NCBI RefSeq assembly: GCF_003334855.1
Contig: NZ_QOWE01000011.1
Location: forward strand, 124,001-188,000
DNA: 64,000 nucleotides
Source of the DNA: Larkinella punicea
Lineage (GTDB): Bacteria; Bacteroidota; Bacteroidia; Cytophagales; Spirosomataceae
Direction: 5' to 3'
Of the stretch, positions 42,805-51,155 are shown in pieces. The first letter of the stretch is position 1. The number at the start of each line of letters is the position of its first letter. A program made the position numbers and the translations under genes. Below the pieces are notes generated by a model. It saw only the letters and a list, made by a program, of their open reading frames with translations. It was not told the origin of the DNA and made no database searches.

Positions 42805-42912
42805 AACTCAAAGGTACGTAACTCCACCCGGTTTTGGCAACGTTTTTGCTAATATGAGTTGTCGGAAAGCCCCCCGATAACCTCCCTTTTTTACCTTCAA
42901 CCGGATACGGCC

Positions 42913-44313
42913 ATGCCTCTGAAATGGATAAATCTAACGCTGTTAAATTTGATTCGACAAGCAAGTATTGTGCTTGTTAGTGTTTTCCTACTGATTGTTG
43001 TGACCGATTGTACGAAAAGTACGAAGGATGATCCGGTAGCTCCACAGTCCAAAACCGCTGACCAGTACAGTGCGGAAGTGGCCCTGCGATGGTCGGCGAT
43101 AAACCTGTACCTGCTCCGAAATACGCCGGGGTTCACTCCGCCGGTGGCTTCCCGGGCTTTGGGCTATGTTGGATTAGCCCTCTACGAAGCCGTTGTGCCC
43201 GGTTTGCCAACACATCGATCACTGGCGGGACAACTCACCGGCCTGACCCGTTTGCCGCAGCCTGACGCCAAAGCCACGTACAACTGGGCTGTTTCGGCCA
43301 ACGCTGCGGAGGCTCAGATCCTGCGGAATCTCTTTGCCAATACCAGTGATGGAAACAAAGCCAAAATTGATTCGTTGGAAGTCCTGACGTTGACGGAATT
43401 GAAAACCGAAACCGGCAGCAGTGAAGTGGTGGACCGTTCGGTGGCCTTTGGTCGGCAGATCGCCGATGCGATTTTTGAATGGTCGAAAACCGACGGAGGC
43501 CACGAAGGTTACAACCGCAATTTCCCCGCCGATTTCAAGGTGCCGCTCTTCAACGGTTCGTGGCAGACTACGGAGAACGGGCGGAAGATTCCGATGCAAC
43601 CCTACTGGGGCAACAACCGGACGTTTGTGGCCGCGAATGCGAACCTGCCCATGCCGAAACCGCTCCCGATTTCGGCGGACGTCAAATCACAGTATTTTGC
43701 GCAGTACCTGGAAGTGTATACCAAAAACAAATCCCTGACGCAGACGGAGAAAGAAATTTCAATCTGGTGGGCCGACGATCCAAGCGAAACCTTTACGCCC
43801 CCCGGTCATTCGTATAACCTGGCGCGCATTGCCATTCAGACTGCCAAAACCGATCTGGGGAAAGCCTCCGAAACACTCGCCCGCACCGGCCTTGCCGTGG
43901 CTGATGCCTTTACGGTTTGCTGGAAGTGCAAGTATCGGTTCAACAATGAGCGGCCCTACACGTTCGTTCGCCGGGCCATCGATCCGGCCTGGATTCCGTT
44001 TTGGCCTGCTCCGCCTTTTCCGGGCTACACGTCCGGACATGCCACGCAATCGGCGGCTGCGGCCACGGTTCTGGGCGGTATCTACGGGGATTCGTTTTCA
44101 TTTACGGATGACTCACACGTCAGCCGTGTTCGGGACTTGAAACGCAACACGGATTTTAAAGCGCGGAGTTTTACTTCGTTTTGGCAAGCCGCCGAGGAGT
44201 CGGCCTACTCGCGTTATCTGGGTGGTATTCACACCCGGCAGGACAACGAAACCGGTTTGACGACCGGTAAGGAAATCGGGAAGAATGTAAATAGCCTAAG
44301 CTGGAAAAAATGA
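42913..44313 (+). CDS. Vanadium-dependent haloperoxidase/PAP2-like lipoprotein
   Basis: 466 residues from ATG 42913. A lipoprotein signal ends at Cys33 in VVTDCTKS. The active-site motifs of the vanadium haloperoxidase/PAP2 fold are in order: KYRFNNERP, PGYTSGHATQS and SRYLGGIHTRQD, with Lys, Arg, Gly-His, Arg and the axial His all present. It could be a phosphatase or a halide-oxidising enzyme; the family is split and the sequence alone does not decide. It is divergent from dnaG and ends 2 nt before a heptamer hairpin. Confidence 0.82.
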   Translation: MPLKWINLTLLNLIRQASIVLVSVFLLIVVTDCTKSTKDDPVAPQSKTADQYSAEVALRWSAINLYLLRNTPGFTPPVASRALGYVGLALYEAVVPGLPTHRSLAGQLTGLTRLPQPDAKATYNWAVSANAAEAQILRNLFANTSDGNKAKIDSLEVLTLTELKTETGSSEVVDRSVAFGRQIADAIFEWSKTDGGHEGYNRNFPADFKVPLFNGSWQTTENGRKIPMQPYWGNNRTFVAANANLPMPKPLPISADVKSQYFAQYLEVYTKNKSLTQTEKEISIWWADDPSETFTPPGHSYNLARIAIQTAKTDLGKASETLARTGLAVADAFTVCWKCKYRFNNERPYTFVRRAIDPAWIPFWPAPPFPGYTSGHATQSAAAATVLGGIYGDSFSFTDDSHVSRVRDLKRNTDFKARSFTSFWQAAEESAYSRYLGGIHTRQDNETGLTTGKEIGKNVNSLSWKK

Positions 44314-44315
44314 TC

Positions 44316-44394
44316 AATGTAAAATGGCAAACGCCGAATGTAAAAGTGACTGCTGTCAAGCTACTTTTACATTCGGCGTTTGCCATTTTACATT
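44316..44394. repeat. Heptamer-phased inverted repeat 5
   Basis: Perfect 32-bp arms at 44316-44347 and 44363-44394 with a 15-nt loop. It is the same type as the element at 13055-13155: both start AATGTAAAATG and end GTAAAAGTG, and the bases that differ in the middle are matched in each copy's other arm. Confidence 0.88.
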
Positions 44395-44421
44395 TTTACT
44401 TTATGAAGCTTTTAGAACTTT

Positions 44422-46314
44422 TCAATAAGCCCGTACGCCCTTGCCTTCCATAAAATTGACGAAGGCTTTGTTAACGACTTTGTTGCCGCCCGGCGTCGGA
44501 TAATTTCCGGTGAAATACCAGTCACCGGAGTGGTTGGCACAGGCCTTGCGGAGGTTTTCGACCGTTTGGAAAATAACCGCTACATCGGCTTTCAGATCTT
44601 TCGGGGTCACAATTTCGGCGACTTTATCAGAAATCTGATCGTGCGTAAACGGATCGTACAAGGCTTTTACGTAGTTTACATTGGATGCATTTCCGGATTC
44701 GATGGCGGCTACACACTGTGCGTATACTTCATCGACCCGGTTTTCCAGACCGCTTTCTTTCAGCAATTGCAAGGTGGCCCGGAAAGCCACAAACTCCTTC
44801 ATTTTCGACATGTCGATGCCATAGCAATCGGGGAATCGAATCTGGGGAGCCGACGAAACAATGATGATTTTCTTGGGGCCGAGCCGATCGAGCATTTTCA
44901 GAATGCTCTTTTCAAGCGTCGTCCCCCGAACGATAGAATCGTCGATAACCACCACATTGTCAATACCTTTGCGAATGACTTCGAAGGTCGTATCGTAGAC
45001 GTGGGCCACCATCTCGTCCCGCTGGGAGTCGTCGGTGATAAACGTCCGGAGTTTGACATCTTTCGAAACGAGCTTTTCGATCCGGGGGCGGAACGAGAGC
45101 AGCCGGTCGAGATCCTGTTCAAACAGAATACCGTCCATGATGGCTTTCTTGCGCTGTTTGGCCAGGTATTCCTCCAGACCTTCGACCATGCCAAAGAAAG
45201 ACGTTTCGGCGGTGTTGGGAATGTACGAGAAAACCGTATTCTCCAGATCGTAATCGATTTCCTGCAAAATCTGCGGAATCAGCAGCTTCCCGAGCATTTT
45301 ACGCTCGTTGTAAATATCGGGATCAGAAGCGCGGGAGAAATAAATCCGCTCGAAGCTACACGACCGTTTTTCAATCGGCTTGATGAATTCGTACTCGTCG
45401 TATTCGCCATACTTGTCGATGATCAGCGCGTGTCCGGGCTTCACCTCCTGAATCTGGTTGTACTCGACGTTAAAAGCGGTTTTGATGGCCGGTTTTTCGG
45501 AAGCCACCACCACCACTTCGTCATCGGCATAATAATACGCCGGACGAATACCGGCCGGATCGCGGGCCACAAAGGCAGCGCCGAAACCCGTCATGCCAAC
45601 CATCGAATAACCGCCGTCGAAATCCCGGCAGGAGCGGTGCAACACGCGTTGCAGGTCCATGTTATCCTCGATGATGTCCGACAGGTCGGGATTTTCGTAA
45701 ATGCCTTTGAACCGATCGAATACGCGCTGGTTTTCTTCGTCCAGAAAGTGGCCGATTTTTTCCATCACCGTCACCGTATCGACCTCATCTTTGGGGTGTT
45801 GACCCAAAGAGACCAGTTTGTCGAAGAGTTCTTCGACGTTGGTCATGTTGAAATTGCCGGCCATCACGAGGTTACGGCTGCGCCAGTTATTCTGGCGGAG
45901 CATCGGGTGACAGTTCTCAATTTCGTTTGCTCCGTGTGTCCCGTATCGCAGGTGACCCATCCACACTTCACCCGTAAACGCAAGGTTTTCCTGAAGCCAG
46001 CGGGCATCGCGGGCTTTCTCCTTGTTGTTCTTCAGTGCTTTGCGGAATTTCTTGTTGATCTTCTGGAAGATGTCGGCGACCGGCTGGCTGGCTACCGAGC
46101 GGTAGCGGCTGATGTAGCGGTGGCCGGGCGGTACGTCAATTTTGATGTTGGCAACCCCGGCGCCGTCCTGGCCCCGGTTTACCTGTTTTTCCATCAGCAG
46201 GTACAGTTTATTGATGCCGTATAAATGAGTGCCGTACTTATCGATATAATATTGGTACGGCTTGCGGAGCCTTATCAGGGCAATACCGCACTCGTGCTTT
46301 ATGGCGTCGCTCAT
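44422..46314 (-). CDS. Amidophosphoribosyltransferase family protein
   Basis: 630 residues. The N-terminal glutamine amidotransferase domain has its nucleophile at Cys9 after an 8-residue leader (HECGIALIR), followed by RGQDGAG, MGHLRYGTHG and GNFNMTN. The phosphoribosyltransferase site VVVIDDSIVRGTT (near residue 465) and SSAPQIRFPDCYGID complete a PurF-like enzyme. It is longer than classical PurF (about 500) because of inserts after residue 65 and at 300-420, which is the long form seen in Bacteroidota. The reaction would be PRPP plus glutamine to phosphoribosylamine, the first step of purine synthesis; a second, shorter purF may exist elsewhere. Confidence 0.88.
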   Translation of the reverse strand: MSDAIKHECGIALIRLRKPYQYYIDKYGTHLYGINKLYLLMEKQVNRGQDGAGVANIKIDVPPGHRYISRYRSVASQPVADIFQKINKKFRKALKNNKEKARDARWLQENLAFTGEVWMGHLRYGTHGANEIENCHPMLRQNNWRSRNLVMAGNFNMTNVEELFDKLVSLGQHPKDEVDTVTVMEKIGHFLDEENQRVFDRFKGIYENPDLSDIIEDNMDLQRVLHRSCRDFDGGYSMVGMTGFGAAFVARDPAGIRPAYYYADDEVVVVASEKPAIKTAFNVEYNQIQEVKPGHALIIDKYGEYDEYEFIKPIEKRSCSFERIYFSRASDPDIYNERKMLGKLLIPQILQEIDYDLENTVFSYIPNTAETSFFGMVEGLEEYLAKQRKKAIMDGILFEQDLDRLLSFRPRIEKLVSKDVKLRTFITDDSQRDEMVAHVYDTTFEVIRKGIDNVVVIDDSIVRGTTLEKSILKMLDRLGPKKIIIVSSAPQIRFPDCYGIDMSKMKEFVAFRATLQLLKESGLENRVDEVYAQCVAAIESGNASNVNYVKALYDPFTHDQISDKVAEIVTPKDLKADVAVIFQTVENLRKACANHSGDWYFTGNYPTPGGNKVVNKAFVNFMEGKGVRAY

Positions 46315-46584
46315 GCCTGGTGTTTTAGGTTGTTATGAAGGTAACTTCCGAAGGTTGCTTTTCGTTCAGATGAAGTTAAGGCAAAGTTACGAAAAGGACA
46401 AAGCGGATTCTCTACCGTTAACAAGACTTTTTTCTTGCGAGGTTCATGGGTTGGTCGAAAGTTCTAAAATAAGCGTGTTAAAAAAGTAGCCTATTGGTCG
46501 TACCGGGTATCCAATTGACAATTTGTATGCCTGAAACTTTCCCCACGAAATTGCTTCATACCGGCTGGATTGCTTTGTCAATGG

Positions 46585-47697
46585 TTAGTTGGAAGCGATT
46601 TTTCCGATCTCTTCGTACAAGGCCCGGAAGCAGTTGGAGGCCGTATTGCCGGACTCATCCGTCTTTTTTCTACCGTAATATTCATCCAGAAACGAACCGG
46701 CATCCGACCAGACGGTTTGGATCATGCCGTGAAACCGGTCTTTCATTGCTTTCGTGGCCGTTGCCCGGAATTTGACCATATCCTGTACTTGCAAAACCGC
46801 ATTTTTCGGCATTCGCCACGGACAGGTCATCACCTTCAGGCCTTTCATGGCAAAATAAACCGGCGTCTGGTCCGGGCGCTCGTAGTGCCAATCGCAGATC
46901 AGCACATCTTTCGGAATCAGGTCGATGGCGCGGTGGGTGCTGTTCATGCTGGCTTCCCACATGCCCAGGCCGGTGGTTTTTCCGTCCAGCAGCCGGTCGC
47001 CCCAAATCCACAACGTGCGTCCGTTTTGTGCCAGATGATCCCGTATGGTTTTCACCTCCCCGGCAAACAGTTCGGCTTTATCGCGCCCCGAACAACGCGG
47101 ACACTTGTCGTCGCCGATGTAAAACACCTCATCCATGCCCGCATGAAAAGCATCGGCTTCAAAAACGTCACAAATCTCATCCACCAGTTCAAAAACCACT
47201 TTGTGAACGTCCGGGTGCAGTGGGCAGTAACTCTTGCAATACAGACCGTCGGCGTTTGGCCACTGGTATTTCTCCGGCATTTTGACGTGGGGCGTTTCGT
47301 CGAATTGGGGATAAACCCGCAGCAGATTGGTGGTTTTGGCCGCCCACGACTGATGACCCAGCAGATTGATTTGCGGAATGAGCCGGATGTGGTGTTTCTG
47401 ACAGGCGTTCACCATCCGTTTCACTTCCCGTCGCGACAACGCCACGCTATCGCGCAATTCGGGATGGCTTTTGAATTCGTAGTTAAAATCGACCCGCAGA
47501 ATCAGCGTGTTCACCTGTCGGGGAGCCAGTTCTTTTTCGATAAACTGTACAAATTCATCCACGCGGCTGGATTGGGGAGAACCAATGCAAAAACCACGAA
47601 CGGGCAGCAGGGTGTCGACCGGAATCTGGGCCATGGACCACTGATAAAACAGCAGAAAACCGACCAGTAAACCGTGTTTGAGGGAAGAGATTTTCAT
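46585..47697 (-). CDS. GH20-like glycoside hydrolase
   Basis: 370 residues with a signal peptide about 1-23 (WSMAQ). The chain is a TIM barrel with family-20 hexosaminidase features: LIPQINLLGHQSW, CPLHPDVHKVVFELVDEI (in part) and the catalytic pair in FHAGMDEVFYIG (Asp-Glu). A CPRC pair (PRCSG) follows. It lacks the usual extra N-terminal domain, so it is a short, probably periplasmic or surface member acting on N-acetylhexosamine-containing glycans. It precedes the purF-like gene by 270 nt, with no sign that they share a transcript. Confidence 0.83.
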   Translation of the reverse strand: MKISSLKHGLLVGFLLFYQWSMAQIPVDTLLPVRGFCIGSPQSSRVDEFVQFIEKELAPRQVNTLILRVDFNYEFKSHPELRDSVALSRREVKRMVNACQKHHIRLIPQINLLGHQSWAAKTTNLLRVYPQFDETPHVKMPEKYQWPNADGLYCKSYCPLHPDVHKVVFELVDEICDVFEADAFHAGMDEVFYIGDDKCPRCSGRDKAELFAGEVKTIRDHLAQNGRTLWIWGDRLLDGKTTGLGMWEASMNSTHRAIDLIPKDVLICDWHYERPDQTPVYFAMKGLKVMTCPWRMPKNAVLQVQDMVKFRATATKAMKDRFHGMIQTVWSDAGSFLDEYYGRKKTDESGNTASNCFRALYEEIGKIASN

Positions 47698-47749
47698 ATC
47701 GAACCTGTTAGAAATTCTATTTTATCATGTACTCGCAGAACGAGATGAA

Positions 47750-48250
47750 CTATGAAACTTGGGGAGGATTATTTCTTTTTAAATTCTCAATGTCAGCAAG
47801 ATCCTTTTGTCTTCCCATAGCTTGCTTATCCTGAATCAGATCGTCAAGGCTGATAAATGGAATTTCGATGCCATTCTGCTCAATAACTTTTCTCCTTGTA
47901 TAGGCTTCCCAGAACTTTAGGGATGCCTTGATGATCGGCAAGACATCAAGAGTATAATCGTCAAATTCGTACTTGAAAACGGATTTCTTGGGGGAAGGGG
48001 CAGGGTCATCCCGGTATCTGGTCACGTCACGGCCCAGTTCTTGCAGGGCGTTCAGCAGCCGGTAATAGTTTTCGTAGCTTGGGTTGTACCAGAAATCCAG
48101 GTCCGGCTTATCCAGTTCATGTCCGCTGGCTGTTTTCGATTTCCGGTAGTCTCCGTAGTAAGACACGGCAAAACCACCGACAACCATATATTCTACAGCG
48201 TTTCGCTTGAATATCTCGAATACATTATGATTAGGGTCGTCATAAGCCAT
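47750..48250 (-). CDS. Nucleotidyltransferase-fold protein (AbiEii/MNT-like)
   Basis: 166 residues from ATG 48250; ATGs at 48256 and 48277 are possible. The pattern VEYMVVGGFAVSYYG (GG motif) followed by KPDLDFW (DxD pair) is that of minimal nucleotidyltransferases, as in AbiEii, MNT or DUF6036 proteins. ISLDDLIQDKQAMGR near the end also fits the AbiEii-type tail. Such proteins act as toxins or antitoxins by transferring nucleotides. Its start overlaps the end of the small upstream gene by 11 nt, which suggests a two-gene unit. Confidence 0.74.
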   Translation of the reverse strand: MAYDDPNHNVFEIFKRNAVEYMVVGGFAVSYYGDYRKSKTASGHELDKPDLDFWYNPSYENYYRLLNALQELGRDVTRYRDDPAPSPKKSVFKYEFDDYTLDVLPIIKASLKFWEAYTRRKVIEQNGIEIPFISLDDLIQDKQAMGRQKDLADIENLKRNNPPQVS

Positions 48251-48440
48251 ACGCATTACCCTCGTTTGCCGGCACATTGTTCTGTGAGAGCGTCACATCT
48301 TTGGCGGGGCTGTCTTTCAGGGAATTAATAAAACGCTCAAACCTATCATGACGCTCCTTTGACCGGGCTGAGGTCGTATCGGCTGGCTTTGCATGAGCTT
48401 TCAACTCCTGAATGCTTTCGTATTTGGTAAGTTCGTTCAT
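48240..48440 (-). CDS. Small hydrophilic protein, possible partner of the nucleotidyltransferase
   Basis: 66 residues, rich in Lys, Arg, Asp and Glu, with one likely helix (ERHDRFERFINSLKDS) and a disordered tail. I do not recognise the family. It is translationally coupled to the nucleotidyltransferase gene (11-nt overlap), and a GTGCCAGG purine-poor leader gives no ribosome site. Its size and order fit an antitoxin, or an RNA/DNA-binding partner, but nothing in the sequence proves that. Confidence 0.55.
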   Translation of the reverse strand: MNELTKYESIQELKAHAKPADTTSARSKERHDRFERFINSLKDSPAKDVTLSQNNVPANEGNAYGL

Positions 48441-48540
48441 GACCTGGCACCCTGTTCTATGCAGTAATGCAAATATAGTATGATCAGTAATAATACAACA
48501 GTTTCGGAGATATTGTTCAAATCGCTGACCAATAGGAACT

Positions 48541-48711
48541 TTGAAGAAAAATGACGGTTTAGACGCAACTATTGTACAGGCAGCAGGAGAGCAGGCTAAC
48601 CGTCGAAGCCGCTGTGATCATTATGCCGCGGGTGGCGGGGAAGATCAAGCTACTAAACATTTTAAGAAAAAAGAGACATCAGCTAACGATGTATTAGCAG
48701 AAGCTGTTTAG
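48541..48711 (+). other. Short open frame in a gap, weak
   Basis: A TTG-started frame of 56 codons (GLDATIVQAAGEQANRR at its start, then an Ala/Gly/Lys-rich stretch, ending ANDVLAEAV). It has tidy codon use but no known family and no start signal. It could be a gene remnant. The rest of the 48441-48757 gap is empty. Confidence 0.25.
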
Positions 48712-48757
48712 GATTGCATGTGGGATAAAAGGTAGAAACGGGAACAAGCTTTTTTCG

Positions 48758-50266
48758 TTACAAACCGCCGATCCAGCGCAAAATCCAGTCGGGTTTGAAA
48801 AACAGCGCCAGCACGGGAACCGTGAGAACCGTGGCTAAAATCAGTTGCGGTCGACTGATATAAATGTCTGACAAATTGGCCGTGGAAGCAGGACGGAAGT
48901 ATAGTAAAAACGGAATGCGGAGGTAATAAAAGAGAGAAACGACGGCGTTCAGCAAACCAATGGCAAACAAGGCCAGCACCCACGGATTCGCGTTCGTCTG
49001 ATAGGCTTCCAGGAGTGCCGAAAAGGCCAGGAATTTGGCGGTGAATCCTACCGTTGGCGGCAAACCCGTCAGGGCAATCATAACGGCCGTGAGGGCCGCG
49101 CTGAGGAGCGGCTGACTGGTGCCTAACCCACTGAAATCCTGAATAGTTAGGCTCCCGTGGTGGGACTGAGCCAGTAAGTCGATCAGCAGAAAAGCCGCCA
49201 TGTTGATGAACACATACGTGGCGACGTAAAAGGTGGCGGCTTCGAAACCCGTTTCGTTGAAAGCCACGACGCCCACCAGCAGAAAACCGGCGTGGGCAAT
49301 GGACGAATACGCCAACAGCCGTTTGGCATCGGTTTGCCAGAGGGCCGAGAGGTTGCCGAGGGTAATGCTGGCCAGCGCGATAGCCGCCATCGGTGTCTGG
49401 AAATTAGCTGGTAAGGCTGTCAGGACGCGCATCAATACCAGCAACGCAGCCGCCTTGGGTGCCACCGAAAAGAAAGCCACAACGGGCGTTGGAGCAGCTT
49501 CGTAGACATCGGGCGTCCAGACGTGGAAAGGCACAAGCGACAGTTTGAACAGAATACCGCCCAGCATCAGAAAACCGGCTACGTAAATGACGAACGAATC
49601 GTTTTGAGTCAGTTGTTCAACCGATTCAGACAAGGCCAGGGTTCCGGTCAAGCCGTAGAGCAACGACATGCCATACAGCATGATGGCCGAACTGACGGCT
49701 CCGAAAAGCAGGTATTTCAAACCGCCTTCCGACGCTTTGCGGCTGGCCGAAAGCCCAGTCAACAGGTATGAACTGATGGAAACGAGTTCGATGCTGAGGT
49801 AAATCGTTAGCAGGTTGACCGACATCGTCATCAGATACAGGCCGAGGAGCAGGGCCAGCAGAATGGGAAGCCAGTCGAGGGGCAGGGGATTGGGCGTTTT
49901 CGCAACCGTCCAGGCGTGAAGAATGGCGAAAAAAGCCGCCAGCGTCACCACCAGCTTATAAAAAACCGCCTGGTTGTCGAGCAGGAGAACGAAATTAAAA
50001 AGAAAGCCTTTTTGCTGTGATTCCTGCCCGATTACGAACGCTCCGGCCACGGTCACCGCCAGCAGCGCAAGACCGTAAAGAACAGAACGGTTTTTGGAAA
50101 GAGCTTGCACCTGAACGGAATCCTGACCCGATGACGGGCGCTTTGAACGGGTGAGCAACACCAAATCGGTTACGACGAGAATCGCAATGGCAAAGACCAG
50201 TGCCAGTTCCGGCCAGAAACCGGATAAGCTCCGTATACTATCATTCAGTTGATCAATGAGTTGCAA
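48758..50266 (-). CDS. nuoN: NADH-quinone oxidoreductase subunit N
   Basis: 502 residues from TTG 50266 (the longer frame to 50353 adds a soluble stretch unlike this family). About fourteen membrane helices, with the conserved Lys-bearing SLVPFHVWTPDVYEAAPTPV segment (in part) and the EL.SIS.YLL region (LSIELVSISSYLLTGL). It is a proton-pumping antiporter-like subunit of complex I. No other nuo gene is next to it: upstream on this strand a divergent gene begins at once, so it stands alone. A TTTTGTACC-type promoter sits just upstream. Confidence 0.9.
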   Translation of the reverse strand: MQLIDQLNDSIRSLSGFWPELALVFAIAILVVTDLVLLTRSKRPSSGQDSVQVQALSKNRSVLYGLALLAVTVAGAFVIGQESQQKGFLFNFVLLLDNQAVFYKLVVTLAAFFAILHAWTVAKTPNPLPLDWLPILLALLLGLYLMTMSVNLLTIYLSIELVSISSYLLTGLSASRKASEGGLKYLLFGAVSSAIMLYGMSLLYGLTGTLALSESVEQLTQNDSFVIYVAGFLMLGGILFKLSLVPFHVWTPDVYEAAPTPVVAFFSVAPKAAALLVLMRVLTALPANFQTPMAAIALASITLGNLSALWQTDAKRLLAYSSIAHAGFLLVGVVAFNETGFEAATFYVATYVFINMAAFLLIDLLAQSHHGSLTIQDFSGLGTSQPLLSAALTAVMIALTGLPPTVGFTAKFLAFSALLEAYQTNANPWVLALFAIGLLNAVVSLFYYLRIPFLLYFRPASTANLSDIYISRPQLILATVLTVPVLALFFKPDWILRWIGGL

Positions 50267-50401
50267 AGCGCAGAAAAATAGGCAGATTTTGATGGCGGTA
50301 AAGGTACAAAAAAAGCGTACTGGTTTTGGGGTTGGTTCGTTATCTTGTCGCAAGGAATGCCATGCCGGCTTTCAACCAACCATTTAAACGGAACTCTTCC
50401 C

Positions 50402-51061
50402 ATGAAAAGAATGCTGATTTTGGGCCTGTTTGTCGTCGGCCTGACCACTTTCGCCAGCGCGCAGGGTGTTTTTTTGACCGATGTGAACGGGCAGGTGCTC
50501 AGAGCCAGTAAATACGTGGATGTGCAGGGGTCGCCGTATCTGAACGAAGCCTGGAAAGAAGGGGCGGTAACGACGGCCGGCAACAAGTCGTATCCGAACC
50601 TGAAAGTACGTTATGACGTTTTTGCGGGCGAACTGGAGTATCTGCAAAATAACCAGACGTATCGGTTGAGTCCGGCAGCAATCAAGGAATTCCGGATTAT
50701 GGACAACGACGAGCTACTCTTTCGGAACGGTTTTTCCGCCGTAAACAACAACACCCCGGCTACGTTTTACCAGGTGTTGGTCGATGGCCCGACGAAGTTG
50801 CTGAAGCACACGAAAGTGACGGTGGTTGAAAATAAACCGTTCAACTCGGCAACGGTAACGAAGGAGTTTCAGAAGCAGGATCTGTATTTTATCGCCAAAC
50901 CGGACGGTGCGATGCAGCGCATTCAGAAAAACAAAAAGTCGGTGCTGGCTGCGCTGAACGACCAGAAAGACCGCGTCGAAAAACTGATCAAAGAGCAGGA
51001 CCTGAACCTGAGCGAAGAAAACAACCTGATTACGTTGCTGGAAAGTTATAACGCGAAATAG
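50402..51061 (+). CDS. Secreted protein of unknown function
   Basis: 219 residues from ATG 50402. Signal peptide about 1-20 (TFASAQ). The mature domain is strand-rich and starts with GVFLTDVNGQVLRASKYVDVQGSPYL (part), later GELEYLQNNQTYRLSPAAIKEF and a C-terminal charged helix (DRVEKLIKEQDLNLSEENNLI, in part). The stretch up to RIMDNDELLFRNGFS resembles proteins commonly found in Cytophagales with no assigned role. It ends inside the first base of a long hairpin. I cannot suggest a function. Confidence 0.65.
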   Translation: MKRMLILGLFVVGLTTFASAQGVFLTDVNGQVLRASKYVDVQGSPYLNEAWKEGAVTTAGNKSYPNLKVRYDVFAGELEYLQNNQTYRLSPAAIKEFRIMDNDELLFRNGFSAVNNNTPATFYQVLVDGPTKLLKHTKVTVVENKPFNSATVTKEFQKQDLYFIAKPDGAMQRIQKNKKSVLAALNDQKDRVEKLIKEQDLNLSEENNLITLLESYNAK

Positions 51062-51150
51062 AGGTGAGAGGTGAGACAAGAGAGGTGAGACTGACGGATA
51101 GCGGTATTTGCAGTACCCGTCTCACTTCTCTTGTCTCACCTCTCACTTCT
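51060..51150. repeat. Heptamer-phased inverted repeat 6
   Basis: 32-bp arms at 51060-51091 and 51119-51150 with two differences that keep pairing as G-U in RNA. Units: GAGGTGA, GAGGTGA, GACAAGA, GAGGTGA. It lies between two convergent genes and overlaps the stop codon of the left one. Confidence 0.87.
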
Positions 51151-51155
51151 ATTTC

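Noticed and set aside
44530-46224. A 564-codon plus-strand frame opposite the purF-like gene
   Set aside because: The opposite strand encodes a clear PurF-like enzyme with an N-terminal catalytic Cys.
46315-46584. Purine riboswitch before the purF-like gene
   Set aside because: I could not find the conserved purine riboswitch loops; the 270-nt gap shows no convincing fold.
50267-50353. Longer nuoN start
   Set aside because: The added 29 residues are unlike NuoN, and the frame crosses a likely promoter.
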